A DNA stretch of 64,000 bases from positions 124,001 through 188,000 of the forward strand of contig JAPFFF010000014.1 of the NCBI GenBank assembly GCA_039105265.1, read 5' to 3'. The notes under the pieces are model-generated. The model was not told the DNA's origin. It made no database searches and saw only the letters and a program-made list of their open reading frames with translations. This DNA comes from Tritrichomonas musculus (taxonomy: Eukaryota; Parabasalia; Tritrichomonadida; Tritrichomonadidae). The position numbers and the translations under genes were made by a program. Shown piece after piece: positions 42,216 through 51,355 of the stretch (position 1 is the stretch's first letter; every line of letters starts with the position of its first letter).

Positions 42216-43272
42216 TTGCTATTGCTGCTTTTTCTTTTTGAATATTTAGCATTTTCATTGTTATTTTCTGAAGATTCTGAATTATCTTCTTAAATAGATA
42301 TGGCAGGTTTTATTGTTGTGCCTTCTCAAATGTAGCAGATTTAAAAAAAAAAAATAATTTTGATAACGTGACGATGAAATTTGTTTGAAGTGGGTCAAGT
42401 GATACGAACCCCTGGATCAGCGCTGTGGTATTGGTTTGGTGGTAGTGGAGTCTATATTATACGACTAAAGATTGTGAAAGAATGAGAAGTCTAATAATAC
42501 ATTTTTTCAAATAATACACTTTACTCAATGCCAAAAAGCATCTCTATCTTTCATGAGAATCACCAAATAGAGTATTTCCAGCAAGGGTATTGGTGGAAGA
42601 GTGAATTTATTTCCAATCTAATTTCAGGGGAAACTCGAATCCATCATCTAGATGATGAAATATTTTAAAATGAATATTTGCTTTCATTTTGTTGATGTCA
42701 GAATTTATGAACACCCATGGCTAATACATAACCAGTTCTTTTGATTTTATACCTTCAAAAAACCTTGAAAACATTCCAAATCTTCCATCACCCAATAAAT
42801 TAAGTGTGTAACTGCTTATTTACAACTAAACTATTTTTATGAAAAAATTGTTTTCACATAGCCCCATACCTATTCTTGAGAGATATTCCTCTTATTGCTT
42901 TACATCGTCATTATTAAAGGTTCTATCAATTATAATTATGGGAAAAAAGTTCATTTTGCTCAAGGAACATGATCAGCGCTTTTTGCTAGAAATGAACAAA
43001 TAATACTGAACAATTCAATTTGATTCTTTGTCATACCAAATACAATGTTCCATCTGTATTTGTTATGAATTGCTTTCTACTGGGTAAATTTTTAGATATC
43101 TTCATGTATCATACTCAATTCTCTTTTCACTTGGCTGATAAAGCATGTTGCTTGCATTTTCTTTTATGATGTCCAAGTACTAACATCTATGTTTCCATTT
43201 TGGAGAGGAAAAAAAAACATATTGAAAAATTTGAATTCTCACGAAAATAAATGGAAAGATTAATTGGATATT

Positions 43273-43310
<38 letters not shown>

Positions 43311-43828
43311 CTGAATTTTTTTTTTAATTATTCTTCTAGAATTAGTAATCAAATCTAATTATATTATTTCCAGCTTGGAATACGAAGCGAAGTCTACTGT
43401 ATACTACTTGCTTCGTAATCTATTGGGTCAGTTAATCGTTTCATTTATGATATCAATAAATTATATTTCATTCATTGTTATTGGTGGTACGTTATCTTTT
43501 ATGATAGCAACACATGAAATCATCACCAACAGCTCTGACGTCGAGGTTATACATTAAAAATACGCACCACGAGACGTAAATCATGACATTGCTAATCGAT
43601 TGTTATTTTGTCATTTTCGTTATTAAAATAGACCAAAAGTGTAAGTTTCATGTGTGTAGGGTGGTGTGAAACACCCACTACCATATCTAACTTTAAAGCT
43701 AGAATTATACTATAGTCTAAAGAAAAAAACACCTGCCAAAGGGAAATACTCCTACCATTTTGTTTTAGAAAGATATATATAAAATATTTCTTATGAATTG
43801 AATTCAATTTTTTTCAAATAGGAAAATC
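42216..43828. other. Intergenic, no firm gene
   Basis: A long T-run lies at about 43274-43305. A + strand open frame at 43378-43557 has no ATG start near its beginning; it encodes a hydrophobic stretch (LLRNLLGQLIVSFMISINYI then FIVIGGTLSFMIAT) that could be a membrane-protein remnant. I could not place it in a family. Confidence 0.3.
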
Positions 43829-43966
43829 ATGTATATTTGTATAAAATCTGATGAAAAAAAAGAATTAAAAATGATAACGTCTTCTGATATGATATGGAGC
43901 AAAATAAGTGAATATGCAAATTGCTGTTCGTTGAAGGCTCGCAAGTATTTTAAATTTTTTTTTTGA
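43829..43966 (+). CDS. Short hypothetical ORF
   Basis: A 45-codon frame begins with an ATG and reads MYICIKSDEKKELKMITSSD and then WSKISEYANCCSLKARKYF before TGA. Its composition is protein-like rather than repeat-like, but it has no recognised domain and no strong initiator. It may be the remaining 5' end of a lost gene. Confidence 0.25.
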   Translation: MYICIKSDEKKELKMITSSDMIWSKISEYANCCSLKARKYFKFFF

Positions 43967-43995
43967 ATACAATTGTATATATATATAAAATTAAA

Positions 43996-44048
43996 AAATA
44001 AATGAAGTAGCTTTTTGAGACTACGCTTTTCAAAAAGCTACTTTATTT
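43996..44048. repeat. Hairpin with GTAGCTTTTTGA arms
   Basis: AGTAGCTTTTTGA near 44006-44018 pairs with TCAAAAAGCTACT at 44030-44042. Pairing extends outward with one mismatch to about 19 base pairs. It is immediately followed by a longer perfect hairpin. Confidence 0.75.
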
Positions 44049-44051
44049 AAG

Positions 44052-44119
44052 TTTAATTATCTAGGTATAACTTTTTGAGTTTTGTAAAATACTCAAAAAG
44101 TTATACCTAGATAATTAAA
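44052..44119. repeat. Perfect 29-bp hairpin with 10-base loop
   Basis: The arm 44052-44080 (contains ATCTAGGTATAACTTTTTGA) is exactly complementary to 44091-44119. The loop is TTTGTAAAAT. No T-run terminator context or gene adjoins it. It could be an RNA hairpin or a palindrome left by an element. Confidence 0.85.
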
Positions 44120-44229
44120 AATAAATCAATGCAATAGACTTGTTATTTTGAGAATCGATATCAAAAACGTCACTTTTTTACATCTGATACTCGATTATCA
44201 GTTTAAAAATCTGATATCGAGATTATCGA

Positions 44230-44580
44230 TTATCATGATATCAGATATGAAATGTGATATAAAAACAATTGTAAACTTGATATCAATTCATGAGATCTCG
44301 AGATCTCAAACAGATTTATCTTCTTTTGTAATTGATATTGGTGATTTTAAAATATTTAAAAGTAAATAAAATAATATATTGATGTATTTTTTAAGATTAA
44401 AATCAAAAAATACATTCTTTTTTATGAAATATTTGAGATTTAATTACGATCATATATTTATCAAAAAGTTTAATTGAAAATTCTGATATCGAAAGCAGTG
44501 AAAAAAAATCCTCGATCTCTGAGATCGATCTCGAGAATCAGTGCATATTTATGTATCGATATTAAAAAGTCAATCAATTA
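44230..44580 (+). repeat. Dispersed repeat, copy 1
   Basis: The block is rich in GATATC, ATCGAT and CTCGAG palindromes. Ordered stretches such as CATGATATCAGATATGAAA, TCAAACAGATTTATCTT, TTTATCAAAAAGTTT and TCTCGAGAATCAG recur in the same order at about 46908-47165. No coding frame is present. Confidence 0.6.
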
Positions 44581-45592
44581 TCGATCTCGAGAATCGGAGA
44601 ATGACAAGCCTACAATGCAATCTGATTCTAGTTTTATTAAATCATTACATACCTTTGTAAAATTAAGAACTTCCATTCCTTTTACATTTTTATAAAAAAA
44701 ATAATCATTTTTTATGTTGATATAGGTAGGGAAAAAGGTCGAGTTGTAGATCGAAAAAAATATGGATCAAGCGAAAAAGTTCGAAGATGAAACAAAAGAA
44801 AAAGAACTTTTTTAGAAAAAAAACCCAAATTTTCTCTATTCAAGAATTTTTTTCTTTAGCTTATTCGCATTTTATGCTTGTTTCAATTTTTGAATCTGGA
44901 GAGAAAATAATTTGACGAAGCTCAAATATTCTTTAGCTTTTTAGCAAGACCAGATTTTGGGCTTTGAGTAAATAATTTGCTACACATGATGAAGTATTAG
45001 TGTATATAAATATAATTTATATGGTGATAGAATGATATCCTTACAGTTCATTATTTTTTAATGAGATAAATCACAATTATACATTTTTTCGACTTTTATA
45101 TATTAACGTATTTTGAAAATGTCTTTTTTGATAATGTTTTTTCTAGATATTCATAAAAACAAAACTAAATTTTGTCCATTAATTTCAACAACTTTGTTCG
45201 AACTAATATTTGCTGTATTGAGATTTATCTGATTTTGTTGCAATTGAAAATGCATATTTGGGCTTAACATGCACATTAAATATGTGATTTATAAACTTAT
45301 AAATATGGGAGGAAAAAACTTATTAAATCTTCAGTGGTCAATAAAATGATCGTCATAGGTGAATAAACGAACAAAGCATTATCATTTCCCCTTATTTGAG
45401 TGGCATATAAAAGCAACTTTTGAGCCAAAGAATTTGCTCTTTCATGCCTATGAATTGAATTGATATTGATAAATTGGGTGAATTTTGAAATTAAAAAAAA
45501 AAAAAAAAAAAAACAGTTGGCTTTTGTTGATATGCTCCAATTTTTTTTAAAAGACATTAATTTGGTAGTTAAATATATGTCTATATTTTTTA
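44581..45592. other. Intergenic, nothing recognised
   Basis: AT-rich spacer with an A-run at about 45492-45513. Short frames have no recognised features. Confidence 0.5.
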
Positions 45593-45650
45593 TTCAATTT
45601 ACGATAGAAGTTAAATATATTTTATTATTTAACTTCTATCGTAATTTGAA
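45593..45650. repeat. Hairpin upstream of the MBL-fold gene
   Basis: Arms 45593-45615 and 45628-45650 pair over 23 bases with one mismatch (core TACGATAGAAGTTAAA), leaving a 12-base loop. The hairpin ends 77 bases before the ATG at 45728. Confidence 0.75.
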
Positions 45651-45704
45651 TACAAAAAATTCAACTTTTTCTGAAATTATTTTTTTTTTCATTCAAAAAT
45701 TCTT

Positions 45705-45719
45705 TCATTTTTTCATTTA
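45705..45719 (+). promoter_or_regulatory. Two initiator-like TCATTT motifs
   Basis: TCATTTT at 45705-45711 and TCATTTA at 45713-45719 both fit the initiator consensus and lie 8-22 bases before the ATG at 45728. Confidence 0.45.
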
Positions 45720-45727
45720 AAAAAATA

Positions 45728-46513
45728 ATGATTGAACCTCGTCAGCCTACCAATTTAAAAGCTATTTTCGAAAATGAAGATGCAGTTGTTTACAAGCCAC
45801 GTGAAGATCTATGGTTATTGCAAACCCAAGAAGGAGTTCCTGTATCAATTTACATATTAGAAGGTTCAGAAAAAACTTTAGTTATAGATGCTGGACATTT
45901 AATAAAACATTTTAAAGATTTGATTAATAAAATTACACAAAAACCTCTTATTCTTGCTATCACCCATGGCCATCATGATCATATTGGCTCAATTAACGAA
46001 TTTGACACCATTTACATGGATCAAGGTGATAAAAGTTATGTTTCTAACTACCAAGGCAAGATTGAAAACATTAAAAACGGTTACACTTTTGATCTTGGAA
46101 ATAGAGAAATTGAAGTAATTGAAATGTACGGACATACGCAAGGATCAATCGGATTTTTGGATAAAAATTGCAAATTTTTGATTGCTGGTGATGCAATTGG
46201 CAATGAAACCTGCTGGATGCATGTTTCACAATTACCTCTCGAATCACTGATCGGAACACTGAAGCACTTGATCTCGATAAAAGACAAATGGACAGAAATC
46301 TACCCAGGACACTACAACGAGACAAATCGGGCTTTCGATCTGCAGTACGTAGAAGACCTTCTCGACCTTGCTCAAAAAATATGCTACACGAAAGACTACA
46401 CAGCACAGCCATACGAAGCAAAAGGGTTCAAATTCGACTTTCAACCAATGATTGCATACGGAAACAACGGAGTTGGTCTCATATATAATCCTAAAAAGTT
46501 GCATTATGTATAA
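45728..46513 (+). CDS. Metallo-beta-lactamase-fold hydrolase
   Basis: The 261-residue protein carries the complete metal-binding set of the MBL fold: THGHHDH at 79-85 (the HxHxDH motif), GHTQGS at 135-140, the bridging Asp155 in AGDAIG and YPGH at 192-195. A conserved YILEGSEKTLVIDAG near 42-56 forms the first strands. This pattern is closest to small cytosolic hydrolases of the glyoxalase II/beta-lactamase-like group found widely in bacteria and anaerobic protists. It likely binds two metal ions and hydrolyses an ester, thioester or lactam-like bond; the substrate cannot be read. No signal peptide is seen. The 3' third looks GC-richer than the 5' part. Copies of a dispersed repeat lie on both sides. 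It could be of bacterial origin, which I cannot test here. Confidence 0.9.
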   Translation: MIEPRQPTNLKAIFENEDAVVYKPREDLWLLQTQEGVPVSIYILEGSEKTLVIDAGHLIKHFKDLINKITQKPLILAITHGHHDHIGSINEFDTIYMDQGDKSYVSNYQGKIENIKNGYTFDLGNREIEVIEMYGHTQGSIGFLDKNCKFLIAGDAIGNETCWMHVSQLPLESLIGTLKHLISIKDKWTEIYPGHYNETNRAFDLQYVEDLLDLAQKICYTKDYTAQPYEAKGFKFDFQPMIAYGNNGVGLIYNPKKLHYV

Positions 46514-46562
46514 AAAAAAGTTTTTTTTACTAAAAAGTTGCATTATGTATAAAAAAAGTTTT
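46491..46562 (+). repeat. Duplicated 3' end of the MBL-fold gene
   Basis: CTAAAAAGTTGCATTATGTA, covering the last codons and stop, occurs at 46491 and again at 46530, a 39-base tandem step. The second copy lies in the 3' untranslated region. Confidence 0.8.
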
Positions 46563-46579
46563 TACTTTTTATTATATAG

Positions 46580-46668
46580 CATCTTGCTAAGCCCAAATGT
46601 CACTTTTTTTTGGTGAAAAGTTTCAGTTAAAAGACCAAGAAAAAAATGGAATTTGGACTTAACAAGAT
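46580..46668. repeat. Short imperfect inverted repeat
   Basis: GCATCTTGCTAAGCCCAAAT at about 46580-46599 pairs with ATTTGGACTTAACAAGATGC at 46649-46668 with two mismatches. The 89-bp unit could be a tiny transposon-like hairpin or a 3'-end RNA structure. Confidence 0.6.
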
Positions 46669-46907
46669 GCCATATTTTATTATTAATCACATTAAATAAC
46701 TACCAAATTCTATGACTACTATAATTTATTTATTTGATTACATTGTAATGCAAAATTCAAAATGATTTCGTTGAAGAGGCCCTGGATAAAAAAATTATGG
46801 AAATCTCTTCTTAAGAAGAACCCTTTTTGAGCTGCGAAAAAAAGGCTTTTATATATATACATATATGTTTATATATATATTTATTATTTAAGAAATAGAA
46901 TTGATAC

Positions 46908-47165
46908 TCATGATATCAGATATGAAACATGAAATGTAAACTTGATCAATTGCCAAGATTTCAAACAGATTTATCTTTTTTTATTATTAGAATCTCTGAT
47001 TTATACTGGAGTTTTCTTTAGTTTTAAAATACATGGTTTTCTTATGATAAATTTGGAATTAAATTACTTCCATATATATATATATTTACCAAAAAGTTTT
47101 CTTGGATTTTTTGATACCAAGAGCTGAGAAAAAAAATATCAATCTCGAGTATCAGCGAACATTTA
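46908..47165 (+). repeat. Dispersed repeat, copy 2
   Basis: Shorter, diverged copy of 44230-44580 in the same orientation, with CATGATATCAGATATGAAA and TCAAACAGATTTATCTT as best-kept parts. The two copies flank the MBL-fold gene about 2.4 kb apart. Confidence 0.55.
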
Positions 47166-47216
47166 TAATTTATAGTTAAAAAAAAAAAACTAAAATAAAG
47201 ATTTTTAATCTATATT

Positions 47217-49145
47217 TTAAATCAACAAGCAACTTCTAGCCACAGCTTTGGCATCTTTATTTCCATTTTTCGCAGCCATTTTAAAATATTTTAATGCTTC
47301 TTTTTTATTTTGAGGAATTTTATCACCGACATCCAACATAATTGCATAAAAAAGCATTCCATTTTCATTTCCATTATCGGCTGCCATTTTATAATAATTT
47401 GCAGACAAAGAGTAATATTTACGTTTTTTTAAAGATGTGTCTGATTTCCAACCACTTATTTCCAAAATATTTCCATAATAAAGCATGGCATCTGCGTTTC
47501 CAGCATTGATTGCCATTTTCAAGTATTTCAGAGCTTCTTTTTTATCGAAATCATTTATTTCCAACATTTTCACATATTTAAACATTGACTCAGAGTTTCC
47601 CAAATCAGCAGACATTTTATAGTATTTTAAAGCATCTTTATCATGAGGATTTTCATCTTCTAACATTGAAGCATAATAATTCATATAATCAGGATCTCCA
47701 GAATCAGCTGCCATTTTAAAATATTTATTTGCTTCATTTTTATCCAATTCAATTCCATCACCTTCATACAACAATATAGCATATTTCATCATTGCAGGAG
47801 GAATTCCAAGATCAGCGCTCATTTTATAATATCCAGCTGCTTCTTCTTTATTCATTGGAATCCCTTCATCTCCAAAGAATAATAATTGAGCATAATTATA
47901 CATGGCTTCAGGATTACCGTTATCAGCTGCTTTTTTTAAATATTTAAAAGACTCTTCTTTGTCCATTTTAATTCCATCACCTTCTTCTAACATTGTAGAA
48001 TACTTCAACATTGCATCTGAATAACCAAGATCAGCTGCCATTTTATAATATTTCACTGCTTCTCCTTTATTAATTGGTATTCCTCCATCTCCTTCATCTA
48101 ACATTGCAGCATAAACAAACATGGCTGTTGTATTTCCATGATCAGCTGATATTTTAAAATATTTCGCTGCTAATTCTTTATTCTCTTTATATAATACTTT
48201 TGCATATGAAAAGATTGCTTCTTCACTTCCTAAATTAATTGCTTTTTTTAAATATTTTTTAGATTCTTCTCGATCAATTGAAAATCCTTCTTCTTCTTCA
48301 TCTTCTTCTTCATCATCATCCAACATTTCTGCATAAATAATCATGGCTTCAACATTGCCTTGATCAGCTGCCATTTTATAATATTTTAAAGATTCTTCTT
48401 TATCAGCAGAAACCACTTCGCCTTCTTTCATTATTTCTGCATAATATAGAATTGCTTTCATGTTTCCTTCATCTGCTGCCTTTTTAATATATTCAATCGC
48501 TTTTTCTTTGTCATTAAATTTGTCATATTTAAGTAGCATCAGACCATACGAAAACATGGCTTCTTCACTGCCCCAATCAACAGCAATTTTTATGTATTTA
48601 ATGGCAGATTCTTTGTCAACAGGAATTCCGTCTCCGTTATATAAAAGCATCGAATAAAAAATAATTGATGCTATGTCGCCATTGTCTGATAGAATTTTGT
48701 AATATTTGGCTGCTTCTTGCTTGTTAACTGGGATTCCGTCACCTTCAAGGAGCATTAACGCATATGAAAACATTGATGTTTGATCATTTAAGTCTGCTGC
48801 CTTTTTGTAGTATTTGGCGGCTTCTTGTTTGTTGACTTGAGTTCCATTGCCATTTTGTAGCATTTGCGCATATTTTTGCATGGATTCAGTATTACCTAAA
48901 TCTGCTGACATTTTGAAATATTTGAGAGCTTCTTTTTTGGGTAAGCTGTTCGTTTCAAGAATAATACTGCCATACATTGACATGGCTTCTGCATTACCTT
49001 GGTCTGCTGCGTCTTTAATATATTGAATTCCTTTTTTTTTATTAACTGGATCTTCATTGCCTTCATAAAGCTTACGGCCATATTCAAAAATTTGTTTGGG
49101 ATCATTTCCTAAATTTCCTTTTTTCATTTTCGCTTTGGAACTCAT
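47217..49145 (-). CDS. Sel1-repeat protein without kinase domain
   Basis: The 642-residue protein is built almost wholly of about sixteen Sel1-like repeats of 36 residues, for example EAAKYYKKAADLNDQTSMFS and the recurring AADLGNxxAMxxYAxMLxxGDGIPxNKxEA pattern. A short basic start (SSKAKMKKGNLGN) precedes them, and one repeat carries an acidic insert (DDDEEEDEEEEGF) near residue 285. There is no signal peptide, so it is probably a cytosolic alpha-solenoid scaffold. Repeats are closer to each other than to those of the kinase-Sel1 proteins nearby, which suggests separate expansion. It is divergent from the membrane-protein gene at 49240, with 94 bases between starts. Partner unknown. Confidence 0.85.
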   Translation of the reverse strand: MSSKAKMKKGNLGNDPKQIFEYGRKLYEGNEDPVNKKKGIQYIKDAADQGNAEAMSMYGSIILETNSLPKKEALKYFKMSADLGNTESMQKYAQMLQNGNGTQVNKQEAAKYYKKAADLNDQTSMFSYALMLLEGDGIPVNKQEAAKYYKILSDNGDIASIIFYSMLLYNGDGIPVDKESAIKYIKIAVDWGSEEAMFSYGLMLLKYDKFNDKEKAIEYIKKAADEGNMKAILYYAEIMKEGEVVSADKEESLKYYKMAADQGNVEAMIIYAEMLDDDEEEDEEEEGFSIDREESKKYLKKAINLGSEEAIFSYAKVLYKENKELAAKYFKISADHGNTTAMFVYAAMLDEGDGGIPINKGEAVKYYKMAADLGYSDAMLKYSTMLEEGDGIKMDKEESFKYLKKAADNGNPEAMYNYAQLLFFGDEGIPMNKEEAAGYYKMSADLGIPPAMMKYAILLYEGDGIELDKNEANKYFKMAADSGDPDYMNYYASMLEDENPHDKDALKYYKMSADLGNSESMFKYVKMLEINDFDKKEALKYLKMAINAGNADAMLYYGNILEISGWKSDTSLKKRKYYSLSANYYKMAADNGNENGMLFYAIMLDVGDKIPQNKKEALKYFKMAAKNGNKDAKAVARSCLLI

Positions 49146-49239
49146 GATAAATTATTTAATTGAAATAATTGAATGATTATTTCAATTTTTATAACGAATC
49201 AAATTGAATTTTTTTTTTATATAAAAAATCGTTAAATAA

Positions 49240-50814
49240 ATGGAGGAGAGAGAAAAAGAAGAGTTTAATTGCTGGGGTCATGATTTTATTTATTTGTTTT
49301 TTAGTCAATTTCTCGATATTGGAAGTTCAACAGGCTCACTTATTATTGAAGCGTTGAATATTTTTCGATTATTTCAAAGACTAAGTGCATCTAAATTATT
49401 TTCTACTAAAATTTCAAATAGCTGCCTTAAATATTTTAATTGGGCAAGAAATATATTTCAAACCATTGCTGATTCATTATTTCGAGTAAAACCATTTACA
49501 GATTTTGAACTTTTTTCAATATACAATTATGTATTTCCAATATCGATCTTAACCTTTGTTTTATTTGCAGGCCACGAAATTAAAGTTGGCTTTTGGGTTT
49601 ATTTTATTTTTTATATTTTAATTATCTCATTTGGAGCAGGTTTTGGATTTATTGGAATTAATAATTTATGTACCATTTTGTTAACAATTATATCCGGTAT
49701 TTTACTTTTTATATTTTGCCTATTAATTTATTTTCATGTGATAAAAGAGAATTCAAAAACAAAAATTTTAGATGACAAAGCTGATGTTATAGAAAAAGTC
49801 AGTGGAAAATTCATAATAAACAGCAGTGATGATTCAGAAATAGAAGAAATAGAAATTGAATATAAGCCAGATAAACTATGTGGATATTATCCATTGAATA
49901 ATTTTATTAATACAAGATCATTCATCTTATCATGCATTATTTTTACGGCTTTAATAATTCCATATTCGTTATATAGATCGAAATTACAATATATGATTGC
50001 TGTTTTTATTGGCATTTTTGTTTTGATCTTTTTCAGTGTTGAATGCCTTCTTATTGAAAAATTTCGTTTTACTTTTCGTTTTGAAGAAAGTCATTATAAA
50101 GTAATTTGCCTTTTTGCTAACTTTTATTCATTATTTATTGTTCCAAATACAGAGAAATTTGTTGAAATAATGGAAAGCTTTTATGGGAAAAAATGGAATT
50201 TAATAATAGGTTATATATTTAATTGTCTTGTTAATTCATTGGCTTTATCATTTTTTTTGATAATGGTTAATTATGATGAAATGGTTCAAAAGTATAAATT
50301 AACTAAATCTGAAAAAGAATATGAATTTAATCTGCTTAGTTTTTATTCACTTTTTGAAATAGGTGATACCATTAGACAAATTGCATACGCAATTTTATCT
50401 GCTTATGATATAATTTGGGCATGTGTTGGTATTGAAATCGCCTGGTTTGTTTTAATTGTTGTTTTTCGTCCTTATAGAAATATAAGCGATTACACATTGG
50501 CATTTGGAACAACAACTATATTAATTATTTCAAATGGCGCCATTTTATATACAGAATATAATGACAATAAAACGTTTAGTTTTACAATTACCATTTTACT
50601 GGTGTTTGGCGCTTGCATTCCTCCTGTTTTGTCATTTATTTTGTTTTTCATATTCGATTTTGGAAGAGAAGAAGTTGAAGTAAACGAATATGCTAAAGTG
50701 TGGAAATATGAAATGTTGAGAATATTATCATTTTCATTAGAAATATTCTTATCATTATCTTGGCTTGCTTACGGGTTTTATATACCAATGCTATTTATTC
50801 ATAATGATACTTGA
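49240..50814 (+). CDS. Multi-pass membrane protein, unrecognised
   Basis: The 524-residue protein has roughly ten hydrophobic segments, for example FPISILTFVLFAGHEI, YFIFYILIISFGAGFGFIGI, LTIISGILLFIFCLLIYF, IAVFIGIFVLIFFSVECLLI and ILIISNGAILYTEYN. A polar acidic loop of about 60 residues (near 178-235) includes SSDDSEIEEIEIEYKPDKL and probably faces the cytosol. Near residue 410 FRPYRNIS before a final group of helices recalls a motif in several large protist membrane proteins, but not enough to name a family. No pore, ATPase or transporter signature is seen. The ATG at 49240 is the first in the frame. The gene is divergent from the Sel1 gene. Confidence 0.75.
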   Translation: MEEREKEEFNCWGHDFIYLFFSQFLDIGSSTGSLIIEALNIFRLFQRLSASKLFSTKISNSCLKYFNWARNIFQTIADSLFRVKPFTDFELFSIYNYVFPISILTFVLFAGHEIKVGFWVYFIFYILIISFGAGFGFIGINNLCTILLTIISGILLFIFCLLIYFHVIKENSKTKILDDKADVIEKVSGKFIINSSDDSEIEEIEIEYKPDKLCGYYPLNNFINTRSFILSCIIFTALIIPYSLYRSKLQYMIAVFIGIFVLIFFSVECLLIEKFRFTFRFEESHYKVICLFANFYSLFIVPNTEKFVEIMESFYGKKWNLIIGYIFNCLVNSLALSFFLIMVNYDEMVQKYKLTKSEKEYEFNLLSFYSLFEIGDTIRQIAYAILSAYDIIWACVGIEIAWFVLIVVFRPYRNISDYTLAFGTTTILIISNGAILYTEYNDNKTFSFTITILLVFGACIPPVLSFILFFIFDFGREEVEVNEYAKVWKYEMLRILSFSLEIFLSLSWLAYGFYIPMLFIHNDT

Positions 50815-50999
50815 TCTTCTATTGTTCATTTATTTTCAATGAAATAAATTAGGAACTAAAAATCATTTATAGAGCGTGTGTACATAAACAATCATATATA
50901 ATATCTTATTTATTATATTAAAATATATATTTATAATAATATTAATTTACTTGGCTTCTTTCTCAAAAAATATATATTTATAATAATATTATAAATACA

Positions 51000-51355
51000 T
51001 GTATTCTGCATTTCCAATTTCATTATAATAAATTTCATTGAGAAGTCCGAAGTTGTTCTGAGCAAATGGATATTCACTGAATGCTGCCTCTTTTATATAT
51101 TGAGATGTTTTTTCAAAGTCTTTATAATATGTGAGGTAAATTAAGCCAAGTTCATTTTGTGAGTGTGAATAATAATTATTGTAGATATTTTAAAAATCAC
51201 TAGTTTTGTCTATATACCTGTAAACATTTACTTCATTATAATGATTTTCAATTGACTTTAAGAAAAATTGAATAGCACGAGGAAGATCAACTTCAAAAAT
51301 ATCTCCTCTTGAATAAAAAAGGCCAAGAAAGAAGATTCCATTGATTGCTATTATA
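51000..51355 (-). pseudogene. Decayed C-terminal Sel1 repeats of the kinase-Sel1 gene
   Basis: Beyond the end of the neighbouring CDS, another - strand frame goes on with Sel1-like sequence: NGIFFLGLFYSRGDIFEV then LPRAIQFFLKSIENHYNEV. It then meets an in-frame TAA near 51190 and continues in the same frame with NELGLIYLTYYKDF, KEAAFSEYPFAQNNFGLLNE. A single-base shift near 51340-51350 explains the join to the CDS upstream. The gene was therefore probably longer and lost its last repeats. Confidence 0.7.

Noticed and set aside
42400-42480. tRNA-like GGGTTCGTATC on the - strand
   Set aside because: The T-loop does not fit the TTCRANY pattern, and no acceptor, D or anticodon stems could be paired.
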